Notes: generated from the letters alone by a model not told the origin. Counted from the first letter of the stretch, positions 1-8,991 are shown. The stretch is 64,000 bases of DNA from Saccharopolyspora indica (GCF_027853965.1 NZ_JAQGLB010000021.1:62001-126000); one strand, 5' to 3'. A program made the numbers and translations.

Positions 1-2967
1 GGGGCGCTGAAGTGCTTCGATCGTGCCGCGGGCGCGGATTCGGACGTGGCCGTCCTGGCGGCCTTCGGCGCGCACGCCATCCGGCGCGATCTCGATGGTG
101 CACGGGCCGTTCTCGCCGAGCTGGACGATGTGCGGGTGCACAACGCCACGGAGCTGGGCATGGACCTGGCGCGCCAGAGCCAGGCGAACGGTGACGCGGA
201 GTTCGCCGAGTGGGCGCTATCGCTGCTGGCCGAGGCCGGTGCTCCCGACCGGAAGTCGGAGGTGCTGCTCTACCTCGGCGCGCTGCGCAACGAGAACGGC
301 AACGTCGCCGGAGCCCGAGAGGCGTGGGAAGGGGCGATGCGAGAGGGCTTGCCCGACGAAGTGGCGATCGCCCGGTGCAGCATCGCGGAACTGCTGCAGA
401 ACGACGGCGATCTGGACGGTGCCGAGGCGCAGCTCGCCGAAGTCGCAGCGGACGACGAACCCGTGAGCGCCGCCGACGCCGCGTTGCGCTTGGGTGTGCT
501 GCGCGGCGAGCGCGAGGACTTCGACGGCGCATTGGAGGCCTTCGACCGGGCCGCGGAAGTGGGGAACGAGACCGAGGCGGCGCTGGCAACCGTCCACACC
601 GCAGCCCTGCTCGCCAAGCGCGGCGAAACCGGTCTCGCCAAGGAGACCTACGAGCGCGCGATCGCTTCCGGGGTCGCGGAGGTGCAGGCGCGCGCCGCGC
701 TGGAGCTCGGCAACCTGCTGCGCGACGCCGGGGACGAGGCCGGGGCGAAGGCGGCTTACGAGCAGGCGCTGGCGTTCGACGACCCGGACATCAGCCCCCG
801 CGTCTACCAGGAGATGGGCGCTGAAACCGCGGAACTGCGCGCCTACCGGCTGATGGCGGCAGGCGACGTCGAGGGCGCGCGCGAGGCGATCACCGAGCAC
901 TTCGGCTCGGAGCGGGTGGCCGAGTTCTGGTGCGCCGCGTGGGGCGACCTGACCGCCGCCGCGCAGGTGCTGGCCGAGGTCGGCGGAGACGACCTGCGGA
1001 CCTGCACCAAACTGGGGCTGGACTTCGGCGTCGGGGTGGAGGACCCCGACGAGGCACGGGCGTTCTTCCGCATGGTCGCCGACCACGGACACCCCGAACT
1101 CGCGCCGATGGGCCTGCTCCGGCTCGGCGCCCTCGCCGAGGACCAGCAGGAGAACGCGATAGCGCTGAGCTGGTACCGGCGCGCCGTCGCCGACTCGGAC
1201 CCAGGTGCCCAGGCCGGTGTGCTGCTCGCACAGCTGCTCTCCCGGCTGAACGACCTCGAAGGCGCGAAAGCCGCGTGCCGACGCGCATTCGCCACCGGTC
1301 CGAGCAGTCCCGCGCTGGACGCCGGTGTGCTGCTCGGCCAGCTCCACCACGAGTCCGGCGATCCCGTCGAAGCCAGGCGGGTCTGGGACCAGGCGGAAGC
1401 CGCCGCCGAATCACCGGAGCAGTTCGGCGAGGTGGTGCACCGCCGCATCGCGCTGATCGGCGAAACCGCCGCCGAGTCCGGCGAACTGCTGCACCGCGCA
1501 TCCCGCTCGGACGACCCGAGCACCGCGATCAACGCGATGCTCTGGCTCGGCGAGCGGGCGGTGCAGGCCGACGACCTCGACGCCGCCGTCCGCTGGTTCG
1601 GCGACGCGGCAGCGCTGGACGTGCCGGAGCAGTCCGAGGCGGCGCGCAGCCGGCTGGCGAACATGCTGCTGGCGCAAGGCGATCGCGACGCCGCCCGGAT
1701 CGAGTACGAGCGGGTCGGCCGCTCCGCCAACCCGGACATCGCGGCGCGCGGCGAGCTGGGCATCGGCATGATCCGCCACGAGGAGGGCGACCTGCCCGGC
1801 GCGGTCGCCGCCTACGTCAAGGCGGCGAGCCACGCCGTCCACGAAGGCCTGGCCGAGGACGCCGTGCACGGTGCCCGGGTCGTGCTGGAGCAGCAGCACT
1901 CGGGCGGGGATCACCGCGCGGCGGCGGACACGCTGCGCAGGCTCGCCGAGGTGCTTCCGGAACGCGATGTCGCGGAATGGGCCTACGAAGCCGGAAACGA
2001 GTTCCTGAGCGCCGAGGACACCGACTCGGCGTTGATCTACCTGCGCTGCGCGGTGGAGATCGGCGCGCCGGAACCGGAACCGGCGGCGGTGCTGGCGCTG
2101 GGCGAGACCCTGCAGCGCCGCGACGACCTCGCAGGAGCTCGGCAGGCCTACGAGCGTGTGCTGTCCTCGGGCGACGAGCGCGCGGCAGCGCTGGCGAAGT
2201 ATCGGCTGGTGGCGCTGCTGGGGGAGGACGATCCGGCGGCGGCCGAAGAACTCATGCAGCGCCCGGACGAAGTGCTGAACCCGGCGATGAAGCTGATGCT
2301 CGGGCTCAAGCGCCAGGACGAGGGCGACGCGACCGGGGCGATCGAGATGTTCCGCGAAGCCGCCGACAGCGCCGACGAGCAGTTCTCCCCGATGGCGGTC
2401 TACGCGCTGGCCCAGTCGCTGCGCCGCGACGGCGAGGTGGAGCAGGCCCGGGAGACCTACCGGCAGCTGGTCGAGGCCGCGCCGCACGACCACTACGCGG
2501 GCCAGGCCCTGCTGGAACTGGCCGCGATCGCCTACCACGCCGAGGACGACGACGAAGCGCGCTCCTGGAACGTGCGCGCGTGGGAGTCCGACGACGCGGA
2601 CTTATCGGCGAAAGCGGCGATGAACCTCGGTCTGATCGCCAAGCGGCGGCGCGACGTCGAGGCGGCGACGCCGTGGTTCCAGGCCCTGATCGACCTCGGC
2701 CACCCGTCGGCGGCGCTGGCCGCGGCGCACCTGGCCGAACTGCACTACTGGCGGGAGGAGCACGCCGAAGCGGCCCGCCACTACGGGTACACCCTCGCCA
2801 ACACCGAGGACAGCGAGCTCATCGCCGAAGCGGCCTACCGGGTGGGCGAATTCCACTACCAGCGCGGAGATCTCAAAACCGCCCGCGAGTTCCTCGACCG
2901 GGCGGTGCGCACCGAGGACGACGCCTTCGCGGCGCAGGCGAACACGCTGCTGGCGCGCCTCGGCTGA
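1..2967 (+). CDS. Giant TPR-repeat protein (5' end outside window)
   Basis: At least 988 residues made almost wholly of tetratricopeptide/Sel1-like helical pairs, with recurring A-x-x-x-Y/F-x-x-A and G-D-x-x-x-A-x-x-x-Y/W units to the C-terminus. The frame is open from base 1 and the first codons already read as a TPR helix (GALKCFDRAA), so the GTG at 46 is internal and the true start lies upstream. No catalytic motif, signal peptide or membrane segment is visible. TPR arrays act as protein-protein scaffolds; the partner cannot be told. The next gene is convergent, with a structured repeat between them. Alanine/glutamate-rich composition is normal for actinobacterial TPR proteins. Confidence 0.85.
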   Translation, partial: GALKCFDRAAGADSDVAVLAAFGAHAIRRDLDGARAVLAELDDVRVHNATELGMDLARQSQANGDAEFAEWALSLLAEAGAPDRKSEVLLYLGALRNENGNVAGAREAWEGAMREGLPDEVAIARCSIAELLQNDGDLDGAEAQLAEVAADDEPVSAADAALRLGVLRGEREDFDGALEAFDRAAEVGNETEAALATVHTAALLAKRGETGLAKETYERAIASGVAEVQARAALELGNLLRDAGDEAGAKAAYEQALAFDDPDISPRVYQEMGAETAELRAYRLMAAGDVEGAREAITEHFGSERVAEFWCAAWGDLTAAAQVLAEVGGDDLRTCTKLGLDFGVGVEDPDEARAFFRMVADHGHPELAPMGLLRLGALAEDQQENAIALSWYRRAVADSDPGAQAGVLLAQLLSRLNDLEGAKAACRRAFATGPSSPALDAGVLLGQLHHESGDPVEARRVWDQAEAAAESPEQFGEVVHRRIALIGETAAESGELLHRASRSDDPSTAINAMLWLGERAVQADDLDAAVRWFGDAAALDVPEQSEAARSRLANMLLAQGDRDAARIEYERVGRSANPDIAARGELGIGMIRHEEGDLPGAVAAYVKAASHAVHEGLAEDAVHGARVVLEQQHSGGDHRAAADTLRRLAEVLPERDVAEWAYEAGNEFLSAEDTDSALIYLRCAVEIGAPEPEPAAVLALGETLQRRDDLAGARQAYERVLSSGDERAAALAKYRLVALLGEDDPAAAEELMQRPDEVLNPAMKLMLGLKRQDEGDATGAIEMFREAADSADEQFSPMAVYALAQSLRRDGEVEQARETYRQLVEAAPHDHYAGQALLELAAIAYHAEDDDEARSWNVRAWESDDADLSAKAAMNLGLIAKRRRDVEAATPWFQALIDLGHPSAALAAAHLAELHYWREEHAEAARHYGYTLANTEDSELIAEAAYRVGEFHYQRGDLKTAREFLDRAVRTEDDAFAAQANTLLARLG

Positions 2968-2981
2968 GCGTTTACCTTGGT

Positions 2982-3172
2982 TCTTGGTCTTTGAAGCGGC
3001 GAAGCCGCTTAGCCCACCCTCGCAGCTCGCACCGCCGCGGGTTCTCAGCGTTCGCCTGGCGAGGACAGCCCGTTCGCCGTGTATCGGGCATACATCAGAA
3101 CGGGCTCCCGGAGTCCAGGCGGGCGCTGAGGTTCCGCTACCGGCACCGCTCCGCAAAACGAGTTCGTCAGAC
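2982..3172 (-). repeat. Structured dispersed repeat, copy 1 (full length)
   Basis: Fills the 216-bp gap between two convergent stops. Read on the minus strand it matches about 190 bp at 22214-22412 and, minus its central part, about 105 bp at 34231-34335. It contains a large stem (CTCAGCGCCCGCCTGG pairing with CCAGGCGAACGCTGAG), an inner stem CCCGTTC/GAACGGG and an apical TGTAT/ATACA, then a terminal hairpin AAGCGGC-TTC-GCCGCTT. Conserved stop-to-stop matches in translated frames reflect DNA conservation, not a gene. Confidence 0.85.
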
Positions 3173-3183
3173 AGGTGCTGAGC

Positions 3184-3498
3184 TCAGGCGCGGGCGACGA
3201 TCAAGCGGTCCGGCAGCGCCAGGACCTGGTCCAGTACGTCGCAGGCCTCGCCTGCGGTGTGCCATTCCGCGGTGGCCGGGTTCGCCGTCAGGCTGCCCTT
3301 GTCCTGCGTGACGCGGGCCGCGCGCACGTCGTCCTCGCCGCGCAGCTCGACGACGTCGACGATGTCGCCGTGCGGGCGCACGTAGATCAGCGCCATGAGC
3401 TCGCCGTCGGCGTCGCGGACCGGCGGCATCAGCCGGAACCCCCGCGCCACCAGCTTGCGCAGCCGGATGCTGGACTGGTCGTCAGCTGACGAGGTCAT
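3184..3498 (-). CDS. Hypothetical protein of a DUF397/Scr1 set
   Basis: A 104-residue acidic protein with no family I recognise. It has no signal peptide or membrane segment; the middle reads LMALIYVRPHGDIVDVVELRG, a likely beta-rich stretch. The ATG at 3498 lies inside the 3' end of the DUF397 gene (17-bp overlap), so the two are probably translationally coupled; a GTG nine bases upstream is the alternative start. Its place as third gene after an Scr1-type regulator and DUF397 suggests it belongs to that regulatory set. Confidence 0.65.
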   Translation of the reverse strand: MTSSADDQSSIRLRKLVARGFRLMPPVRDADGELMALIYVRPHGDIVDVVELRGEDDVRAARVTQDKGSLTANPATAEWHTAGEACDVLDQVLALPDRLIVARA

Positions 3499-3715
3499 CG
3501 AACTCACCGTCCTTGGCGCCGCTGAGGAAAGCGGCCAGCTCGGCTCTGGTGTAGATCAGCGCGGTGCCGTTCGGCTCGCGCGATTGGCGCAACGCGATGG
3601 TTCCGTCGGCCAGCGCCGCGAGCTCGAGGCAGTTTCCCCACTTGCCGCTGTGCCGGGACTTTCGCCAGGTCACACCCTGCAGGGCCGTGACGGGGGCTTC
3701 GAACCTACCGTTCAT
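3482..3715 (-). CDS. DUF397 domain protein
   Basis: A 77-residue protein of the DUF397 family, recognised by W-R-K-S-R-H-S near residue 18, a following N-C-L-E-L and A-L-I-Y-T-R-A-E-L-A-A-F near the C-terminus. These small proteins usually follow an Scr1-like XRE regulator in actinomycetes and in Streptomyces act as its antagonist partner (BldB/WhiJ-type systems). The ATG at 3715 has GGGAG seven bases upstream. It is encoded just downstream of such a regulator on the same strand. Function here is inferred from family and position. Confidence 0.85.
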   Translation of the reverse strand: MNGRFEAPVTALQGVTWRKSRHSGKWGNCLELAALADGTIALRQSREPNGTALIYTRAELAAFLSGAKDGEFDDLVS

Positions 3716-3825
3716 CAGGTCTCCCTGGATCGGCTGCACATGCAATTGCATTCGCCATTGCGCGAGACGGTACCACAGCGTTCCGCAACAAGACGATCAC
3801 CCTGCGTGTCCGGAGAACGGGTGAA

Positions 3826-4695
3826 TCAGTGCGCGTCGCGGACTTTCCGCAGCATCTGCCGGGTCCGGTCCGGAGTGCGCGCATCGACCATCAGCCGATC
3901 GAGTGTACGGCTGTAGCGCTCGATCTCGTCCCGCTTGTCCAGGTACAGCGCACCGCTGAGGTGCTCCAGGTAGACGACGTCCGGCAGCTCGGGCTCGGCG
4001 AACCGCAGCAGCGTGAACGAACCCTCCGCCGCGTACCCGCTCAGCGCGAAGGGCACGACCTGCAGCGTGATGTTGGGCTGCTTGGTCATCTCCAGGAGGT
4101 GATCGAGCTGGGCGCGCATGATCGCGTTGCCGCCGATGGGGCGGTGCAGCACGGATTCGTCGATGACCGCCCACAGGCGCGGGGCGTCCGGGCGGGCGAG
4201 CAGCTTCTGGCGCTTCATCCGCAGCGACACCCGCCGCCTCGTGTCGTCGTCGGCCAGCGAGGGGTGCCCGGAGGAGGCCAGCGCCATCGCGTAGGCCTCG
4301 GTCTGCAGCAGGCCTGGGATGAACTGCAGCTCGTAGGTCTGGATCCGGGCGGCGACGCCCTCCAGGCCGACGTAGTCCTGGAACCACGGCGGCATCGAAT
4401 CGGCGTACCGGTTCCACCAGCCCGGCTGCCGGGATTCGGTGACCAGCGCCAGGAAGTGCGCTCGCTCGGCCAAGTCGTGCACCTGGTAGAGGGTGAGCAG
4501 GTCCTCGATGTCGCGTTCCTTCAGCGAAACCCGGCCGAGCTCCATGCGGCTGATCTTGGACTCCGAACCGCGGATCGCCCGCGCCGCCTCCGAGGGCAGG
4601 ATCTCGGCGGCCTCGCGCAACCGGCGCAGCTGGGCGCCCAGGATGATGCGACGTGCCGTCGGGCTCCCGTCGCGGGCCGCGCCGTCCCGCGCCAT
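3826..4695 (-). CDS. Scr1-family XRE transcriptional regulator (DUF5753)
   Basis: A 289-residue protein with an N-terminal helix-turn-helix (LGAQLRRLREAAEILPSEAA through SKISRMELGR, about residues 20-65) and a C-terminal DUF5753 domain (QTYELQFIPGLLQTEAYA about 120-140; HRPIGG about 190). This is the WhiJ/Scr1 type common in Streptomyces and Pseudonocardiaceae, linked to development and antibiotic control. The ATG at 4695 has GAGGAGG seven bases upstream; an ATG at 4722 is the alternative start. Divergent from a DUF574 methyltransferase, with DUF397 downstream: a standard arrangement. Confidence 0.9.
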   Translation of the reverse strand: MARDGAARDGSPTARRIILGAQLRRLREAAEILPSEAARAIRGSESKISRMELGRVSLKERDIEDLLTLYQVHDLAERAHFLALVTESRQPGWWNRYADSMPPWFQDYVGLEGVAARIQTYELQFIPGLLQTEAYAMALASSGHPSLADDDTRRRVSLRMKRQKLLARPDAPRLWAVIDESVLHRPIGGNAIMRAQLDHLLEMTKQPNITLQVVPFALSGYAAEGSFTLLRFAEPELPDVVYLEHLSGALYLDKRDEIERYSRTLDRLMVDARTPDRTRQMLRKVRDAH

Positions 4696-4821
4696 GGCCG
4701 AACCTCCTCGTTGCCTGCTCATCGCAGTGATAGCACATCGGCCGTTTACGCGGAGCTATGAAGCTCGTACGCTATGCAACCCTCAGCCGCACGACCCGAC
4801 GAATGCCCAGCGAGGACCCCG

Positions 4822-5649
4822 ATGACTGCCGACTCCGACGGCGAGACCCCGATCCACATCGACACGAGCAAAGCCAGCATCGCCCGCGTCTACGACGCCT
4901 TCCTCGGCGGCAAGGACAACTACGAGGTCGACCGCGAGGTCTTCCACCGGGTCCGCGAGGTCACCCCGGAAGCGGCCCAGCTCGCCTGGGACAACAGGCA
5001 GTTCCTGATCCGCGCCACCCGGTTCATCGCCGCCGAGACCGGCGTCACCCAGTTCCTGGACTGCGGATCCGGGCTGCCGACCGCGGAGAACACCCACCAG
5101 GTCGCGCAGCGGGTCGCGCCGGAAGCGCGGGTGGTCTACGTCGACAACGACCCGGTGGTGCTCGCGCACGGGCGCGCGCTGCTGGAGGAGAACCCGCAGA
5201 CCCACTTCAGCCCGGCCGACATCTTCGAACCGGCGCAGATCCTGCAGGACGAGGTGGTGCGCAGCCGGCTGGACTTCACCGAACCGATCGCGCTGTTCCA
5301 GATGGGCACCCTGCACCACTACGACGGCGAGCGCCCGCCGCAGGACATCATGCGCGAGTACATCGACGCGCTGCCGTCGGGTTCCTACGTCGGCATCAGC
5401 CACTTCCTGGACCCGGAGACCGAGGAGTACAGCGACCTGGCCCGGCGCATGGAGCAGACGTTCCTGCACAGCCCGATGGGCACCGGCGTCTTCCGCACCC
5501 GCGCCGAGATCGAGGGCATGTTCCCCGGCCTGGAGTTCGTGGACCCGGGATTGGTGCTGTGCGCCGACTGGTGGCCGACCGGCCCGCGCCTCAAGCCTCT
5601 CTACCCGGTCCAGCACTGCATCGCCGGAGCGGTGGCCCGCAAGCCCTGA
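4822..5649 (+). CDS. DUF574 SAM-dependent methyltransferase
   Basis: 275 residues of the actinomycete S-adenosyl methyltransferase family PF04672 (DUF574). The signature I-D-T-S-K-A-S-I-A-R-V-Y-D-A-F-L-G-G-K-D-N-Y is at residues 14-35, followed by a Rossmann motif with D-C-G-S-G-L-P-T (about 78-85) and an acidic strand end V-Y-V-D-N-D-P. Substrates are unknown in general, though members often sit beside Scr1/DUF397 genes as here. The start at 4822 was chosen because the family begins about 12 residues before this signature; an in-frame ATG at 4774 would add 16 non-conserved residues. Confidence 0.9.
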   Translation: MTADSDGETPIHIDTSKASIARVYDAFLGGKDNYEVDREVFHRVREVTPEAAQLAWDNRQFLIRATRFIAAETGVTQFLDCGSGLPTAENTHQVAQRVAPEARVVYVDNDPVVLAHGRALLEENPQTHFSPADIFEPAQILQDEVVRSRLDFTEPIALFQMGTLHHYDGERPPQDIMREYIDALPSGSYVGISHFLDPETEEYSDLARRMEQTFLHSPMGTGVFRTRAEIEGMFPGLEFVDPGLVLCADWWPTGPRLKPLYPVQHCIAGAVARKP

Positions 5650-5774
5650 CCGCTCCTGGTCGGCCGTGAGGCTGTTCGGTTCTTCCCCGCGATACGGCAC
5701 CCGGGCTCGTCGCGCAGCCCGCGATTCAGGGCGCTCGGCCAGGATGTCGTGAGAGCCGGTGACCTTCGCCGGTC

Positions 5775-6251
5775 TCAAGCCTCGTGCCGGATCCTGGCTG
5801 CGTGGTCGGTCTGGAACTTCGTGCCTTCCCGGAGGAATTCGCGGATGGCCTTGAGCTCGGCCTGGCTCCGGCGGCTCAGGAGCTCGTGGGATTCCGCCTC
5901 GATCGGCCCCCACAGCTCCTCGATGAGCGCCGTCGCCGCCGGGGTGAGCGTGATCGTGATCCGGCGGCGGTCCTGGTCGGCGCGCACCCGCTCGACGTAG
6001 CCCTGGCGGGCGAGGCGGTCGATGGCGATCGTCGTGGCGCCGGTGCTGAGGCCGACCTCGGCGGCCAGCGCGCCTGCCGTCAGCGCCCCGCGCCTGTTGA
6101 GCGCGTTGAGGCAGCGCAGATCGGTGCGGTTGACGCCGAGCCGCGCCGCGCCCGCTTCGTCGACCTCGTCGGTGGCGTCCTGAAACTCGCTGACCGCGCG
6201 GCCGATGTCGGCGATCAGCTGTTCTCGGGTGTCCGGCATGCGGTCGATCAT
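5775..6251 (-). CDS. MarR-family transcriptional regulator
   Basis: 158 residues with a MarR winged helix: LRCLNALNRRGALTAGALAAEVGLSTGATTIAIDRL followed by the wing G-Y-V-E-R-V-R-A-D-Q-D-R-R-R-I-T-I-T-L-T. The ATG at 6251 has GAGGTG eight bases upstream; an ATG at 6239 is possible. It is divergent from the membrane protein at 6395, and the palindrome TTGACAGTCAA lies between them, so it probably controls that gene and itself in response to a small aromatic or drug-like ligand (inference from family). Confidence 0.88.
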   Translation of the reverse strand: MIDRMPDTREQLIADIGRAVSEFQDATDEVDEAGAARLGVNRTDLRCLNALNRRGALTAGALAAEVGLSTGATTIAIDRLARQGYVERVRADQDRRRITITLTPAATALIEELWGPIEAESHELLSRRSQAELKAIREFLREGTKFQTDHAARIRHEA

Positions 6252-6310
6252 AGCCCGGCACCTCGTTCTTCGAACTTCTCGAGTCTGATGAGTCATGTTT
6301 GCCAAGAATC

Positions 6311-6339
6311 TTGACAGTCAAATAGTTTTGCCATAAAGA
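6311..6339 (+). promoter_or_regulatory. Promoter and MarR operator candidate
   Basis: TTGACA at 6311-6316, a 17-bp spacer, and TAAAGA at 6334-6339 form a good sigma-70-like promoter for the gene at 6395. The -35 element is also the left half of TTGAC-A-GTCAA (6311-6321), a perfect short palindrome suited to repression by the divergent MarR protein. The region is AT-rich compared with its surroundings. Confidence 0.6.
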
Positions 6340-6394
6340 TAGTTGTGGCGGGCGCGACGGCCCGCGGAAGCTCACGACGGGAGTCACGATCGAC

Positions 6395-7132
6395 ATGGCA
6401 GAACCGATAGCGGTCCAGGACCTGCTGCTCGACCTGCGGGCAAGGCGGGTGGCCTTCTCGCGCGCCGGTGCGGTGTGCGCGCTGGTGGGGACGCTCGGCT
6501 ACCTCATCGCCTTCCTGCTGCACGGCGATCTGCCCGACCAGACCACCGAATCGCTGCTGACCTTCATCGCGGACCGCCCGTGGGCGCTGCACCACCTGGT
6601 GATCGTCTTCTGCTTCCTGCTGTGGGTCGGTGCTCTCGCCGGGCTGGCGCATTCGCTCGACGGCGGCATCGCGTGGGTGCTCGGCCGGATGGGGCAGGGC
6701 GTGGCGCTGCTGGGGACGGCGGTGCTGCTCTGGCACTACAACATCGACGGCCCGGCCCTGGAGGGCGTCGCCGATGCGTGGGTTCGCGCTGAAGGCGCGG
6801 AGAAGGCCGTCCTGCTCGAACGCGGGACGCTCCTCGTGACGGCGACCAACGGGATGTTCCCGCTCTACGTCGCCCTCCTGCTCGGTCTGCCGTTCCTGCT
6901 GTTCGGCCTCGCCCTCGTCAAGAGCGACGGGCACCCGTCGTGGCTGGGCTGGGCCGGGGCCGCGGCGGGCGGCATCGCGTTCGCGGTCGGCGTCACCAAC
7001 TTCGCCGGGTTCGACCTGCTGCCGATGAACATGTTCGTCCTCGCGGTGTTCCTCCTGGACCTCTGGATGCTCGCCATCGCCTGGATCCTGTGGCGCGACG
7101 CCTCGCGCCTGCGGGCGATGCCGATCCAGTAG
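6395..7132 (+). CDS. Six-helix integral membrane protein of unknown function
   Basis: 245 residues with about six hydrophobic segments (near residues 22-44, 68-90, 100-115, 150-175, 185-205, 215-235). The pattern (N-terminal segment with L-G-Y-L-I-A-F-L, a helix pair with H-H-L-V-I-V-F-C-F-L-L-W, and a loop with T-N-G-M-F-P-L-Y) resembles DUF4386-like membrane proteins, but no catalytic or transport motif can be named. Controlled, probably, by the divergent MarR regulator. Confidence 0.7.
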   Translation: MAEPIAVQDLLLDLRARRVAFSRAGAVCALVGTLGYLIAFLLHGDLPDQTTESLLTFIADRPWALHHLVIVFCFLLWVGALAGLAHSLDGGIAWVLGRMGQGVALLGTAVLLWHYNIDGPALEGVADAWVRAEGAEKAVLLERGTLLVTATNGMFPLYVALLLGLPFLLFGLALVKSDGHPSWLGWAGAAAGGIAFAVGVTNFAGFDLLPMNMFVLAVFLLDLWMLAIAWILWRDASRLRAMPIQ

Positions 7133-7174
7133 CCCGCGACGCCCCGGCCGTCACCCGGCACGGCGTCGACATCT

Positions 7175-7188
7175 ACCAAACGCTTGCT
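7175..7188. promoter_or_regulatory. KstR2-type operator upstream of fadA6
   Basis: ACCAAACGCTTGCT matches the published mycobacterial KstR2 motif AnCAAGnnCTTGnT with one mismatch (CAAA for CAAG). It lies 82 bp upstream of fadA6, a KstR2-regulon gene in mycobacteria. A kstR2 gene is present at 21571. Confidence 0.75.
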
Positions 7189-7270
7189 TGTTTCGTTAGG
7201 CTCGCGGGTGCTGGTGTCGGAGTGGATCAGACCGCGCTGCCGGGATTCCGGTGCGGCGGAGAGGACGGTC

Positions 7271-8431
7271 ATGGCCGAGGCGTACATCATCGACGCGGTG
7301 CGGACCCCGGTGGGCAAGCGCGGCGGCGGACTCAGCGGGATCCATCCCGCCGACCTCTCCGCGCACGTGCTGCGCAGCCTGCTGGCCCGCACCGGGGTCG
7401 ACCCGGCAGCCGTGGAGGACGTCGTGTGGGGCTGCGTCGACTCGGTCGGCGCGCAGGCGGGCAACATCGGGCGGACCGGTTGGCTGGCCGCGGGATTCCC
7501 CGAGCACGTGCCCGGCGTGACCGTCGACCGGCAGTGCGGCTCTTCGCAGCAGGCGGTGCACTTCGCCGCGCAGGCGGTGCTCAGCGGCACCTCGGACCTG
7601 GTGATCGCCGGTGGCGTGCAGAACATGAGCGCGATCCCGATCGGCAGCGCGCTGCGGGGCGCGGCGGAGCTGGGATTCCCCATCGCCTACGGGCCGGGCT
7701 CCGGGTCGACCGGTTGGCAGGAGCGCTACGGCGACGAGGAGGTCACGCAGTTCCGCGGCGCGGAGCTGATGGCCGAGAAGTGGCAGATCTCCCGCGACGA
7801 CATGGAGGAGTTCGCGCTGCGCAGCCACCGCCGAGCGGTGGAGGCGATCGACGCGGGCCGCTTCGCCGGGGAGCTGGCGCCGCTGGCCGGAGTCGAGCAC
7901 GACGAGGGGCCGCGCCGCGACACCAGCAAGGAGAAGCTCGAAGGGCTCAAGCTGCTGCGCGAAGGAGGCCGGCTCACCGCCGGCGTGGCCAGCCAGATCT
8001 CCGACGGCGCTGCCGCGCTGCTGATCGCCTCGGAACGCGCGGTCGCCGAGCACGGGTTGCGGCCGCGGGCGCGCGTGCACCACATGAGCGTGCGCGGCGA
8101 CGACCCGGTTTTCATGCTGTCGGCACCGATTCCGGCGACCAAGCACGCGCTGGCCAAGACGGGCCTGAGCGCGTCGGACATCGACGTGGTGGAGATCAAC
8201 GAGGCGTTCGCCAGCGTGGTCCTGGCCTGGCTCAAGGAGATCGACGTCGATCCGGCCGTGGTCAACCCCAACGGCGGCGCGATCGCGCTCGGCCACCCGC
8301 TGGGCGCCACCGGCGCGAAGCTGATGACGACCCTGCTGTCCGAACTGGAGCGCACCGGCGGCCGCTACGGCCTCCAGACGATGTGCGAAGGCGGCGGCAC
8401 GGCCAACGTCACCATCGTCGAACGCCTCTGA
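7271..8431 (+). CDS. fadA6: Thiolase FadA6 (HIP catabolism)
   Basis: A 386-residue type II thiolase with nucleophile Cys89 in DRQCGSSQQA, the GGAIALGHPLGATGA His motif near residue 340, and the second Cys in MCEGGGTANVTI. Length, N-terminus (AEAYIIDAVRTPVGKRGG) and C-terminus match mycobacterial FadA6 (Rv3556c), which thiolyses the CoA ester released by opening steroid rings C and D, giving 4-methyl-5-oxo-octanedioyl-CoA. ATG at 7271. A KstR2 box lies upstream; a GTGAAGGGCACC hairpin follows. It is about 6.5 kb from the other HIP genes rather than beside kstR2 as in mycobacteria. Confidence 0.92.
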   Translation: MAEAYIIDAVRTPVGKRGGGLSGIHPADLSAHVLRSLLARTGVDPAAVEDVVWGCVDSVGAQAGNIGRTGWLAAGFPEHVPGVTVDRQCGSSQQAVHFAAQAVLSGTSDLVIAGGVQNMSAIPIGSALRGAAELGFPIAYGPGSGSTGWQERYGDEEVTQFRGAELMAEKWQISRDDMEEFALRSHRRAVEAIDAGRFAGELAPLAGVEHDEGPRRDTSKEKLEGLKLLREGGRLTAGVASQISDGAAALLIASERAVAEHGLRPRARVHHMSVRGDDPVFMLSAPIPATKHALAKTGLSASDIDVVEINEAFASVVLAWLKEIDVDPAVVNPNGGAIALGHPLGATGAKLMTTLLSELERTGGRYGLQTMCEGGGTANVTIVERL

Positions 8432-8448
8432 ACGCAGAGATTTTCGCG

Positions 8449-8495
8449 GTGAAGGGCACCTTTTAGCAGCATAGTTGCCTAAAGGTGCCCTTCAC
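8449..8495. terminator. GTGAAGGGCACC-family hairpin, copy 1
   Basis: Arms GTGAAGGGCACCTTTTA and TAAAGGTGCCCTTCAC around a 13-nt loop, 18 bp after the fadA6 stop. The same inverted repeat occurs at 28296, 41943 and 42071. Symmetry and position after stops suggest a bidirectional terminator, though it also precedes hadA by 30 bp. Confidence 0.75.
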
Positions 8496-8524
8496 GCCGG
8501 TATCGGTCGAGTGAGGGGAGTGAC

Positions 8525-8989
8525 GTGGCGATCAATCGCGAGTTCGTCGGGCACGAGTTCAGCGCGGGTGTGGCGTACGAGGTGACGCGCGGCAAGATCC
8601 GGGAGTTCGCCGAGGCGATCGGAGATCCGAACCCGGCTTATCGGAGTGCGCAAGCCGCGCGGGAGCTGGGGCATCCGGACGTGATCGCGCCGCCCACCTT
8701 CGGGATCGTGGCGGCCGGGGCGGCGGCGGAGAGCAATCCGATCCGGCGGCCCGAGTTCGGGCTGAACATGCGGCTGGTGGTGCACGGCGAGCAGGAGTTC
8801 CGCTACGAGCGGCCGATCCGCGCCGGCGACGTGCTCACCGCGACCGGGCGGATCGCGGAGATCCGCGACGCCGGGAAGAACGAGCTGGTGCGGGTGGAGA
8901 CCGAGATCCGCGACGCGGGCGGCGATCTGGTGTGCACCGCGGTCAACGTGATCGTGTCGCGGGGGACCGCGGCCGGGGCGGGGGAGTGA
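8525..8989 (+). CDS. HadA-like FAS1-type dehydratase/MaoC subunit
   Basis: 154 residues of the MaoC/FAS1-like dehydratase N-terminal family. The hot-dog fold is indicated by the central helix region IREFAEAIGDPNPAYR (about 25-40) and PPTFGIV (about 55-61). It lacks the D-x-x-x-x-H hydratase motif found in the next gene, as expected for the non-catalytic HadA-type partner of a HadA/HadB heterodimer. GTG at 8525 with GAGGGGAG upstream. It forms a tight pair with the gene at 8992. Proximity to fadA6 suggests hydration in beta-oxidation; a fatty-acid-synthase role is equally possible. Confidence 0.82.
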   Translation: MAINREFVGHEFSAGVAYEVTRGKIREFAEAIGDPNPAYRSAQAARELGHPDVIAPPTFGIVAAGAAAESNPIRRPEFGLNMRLVVHGEQEFRYERPIRAGDVLTATGRIAEIRDAGKNELVRVETEIRDAGGDLVCTAVNVIVSRGTAAGAGE

Positions 8990-8991
8990 CG

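Noticed and set aside
2602-3156. Peptide similarity between frames at 2602-3156 (minus) and 20976-23819 (plus)
   Set aside because: The shared peptide (VCPIHGERAVLARRTLRTRGG) comes from the structured DNA repeat, which is conserved in all frames; not evidence of a protein.
930-3311. Long open frames antisense or shifted to real genes (for example 930-3311 plus, 10829-13510 minus, 20976-23819 plus, 43609-46449 minus)
   Set aside because: They are Arg/Gly/Pro-rich, lack domains and lie over genes with clear family matches; typical high-GC shadow frames.
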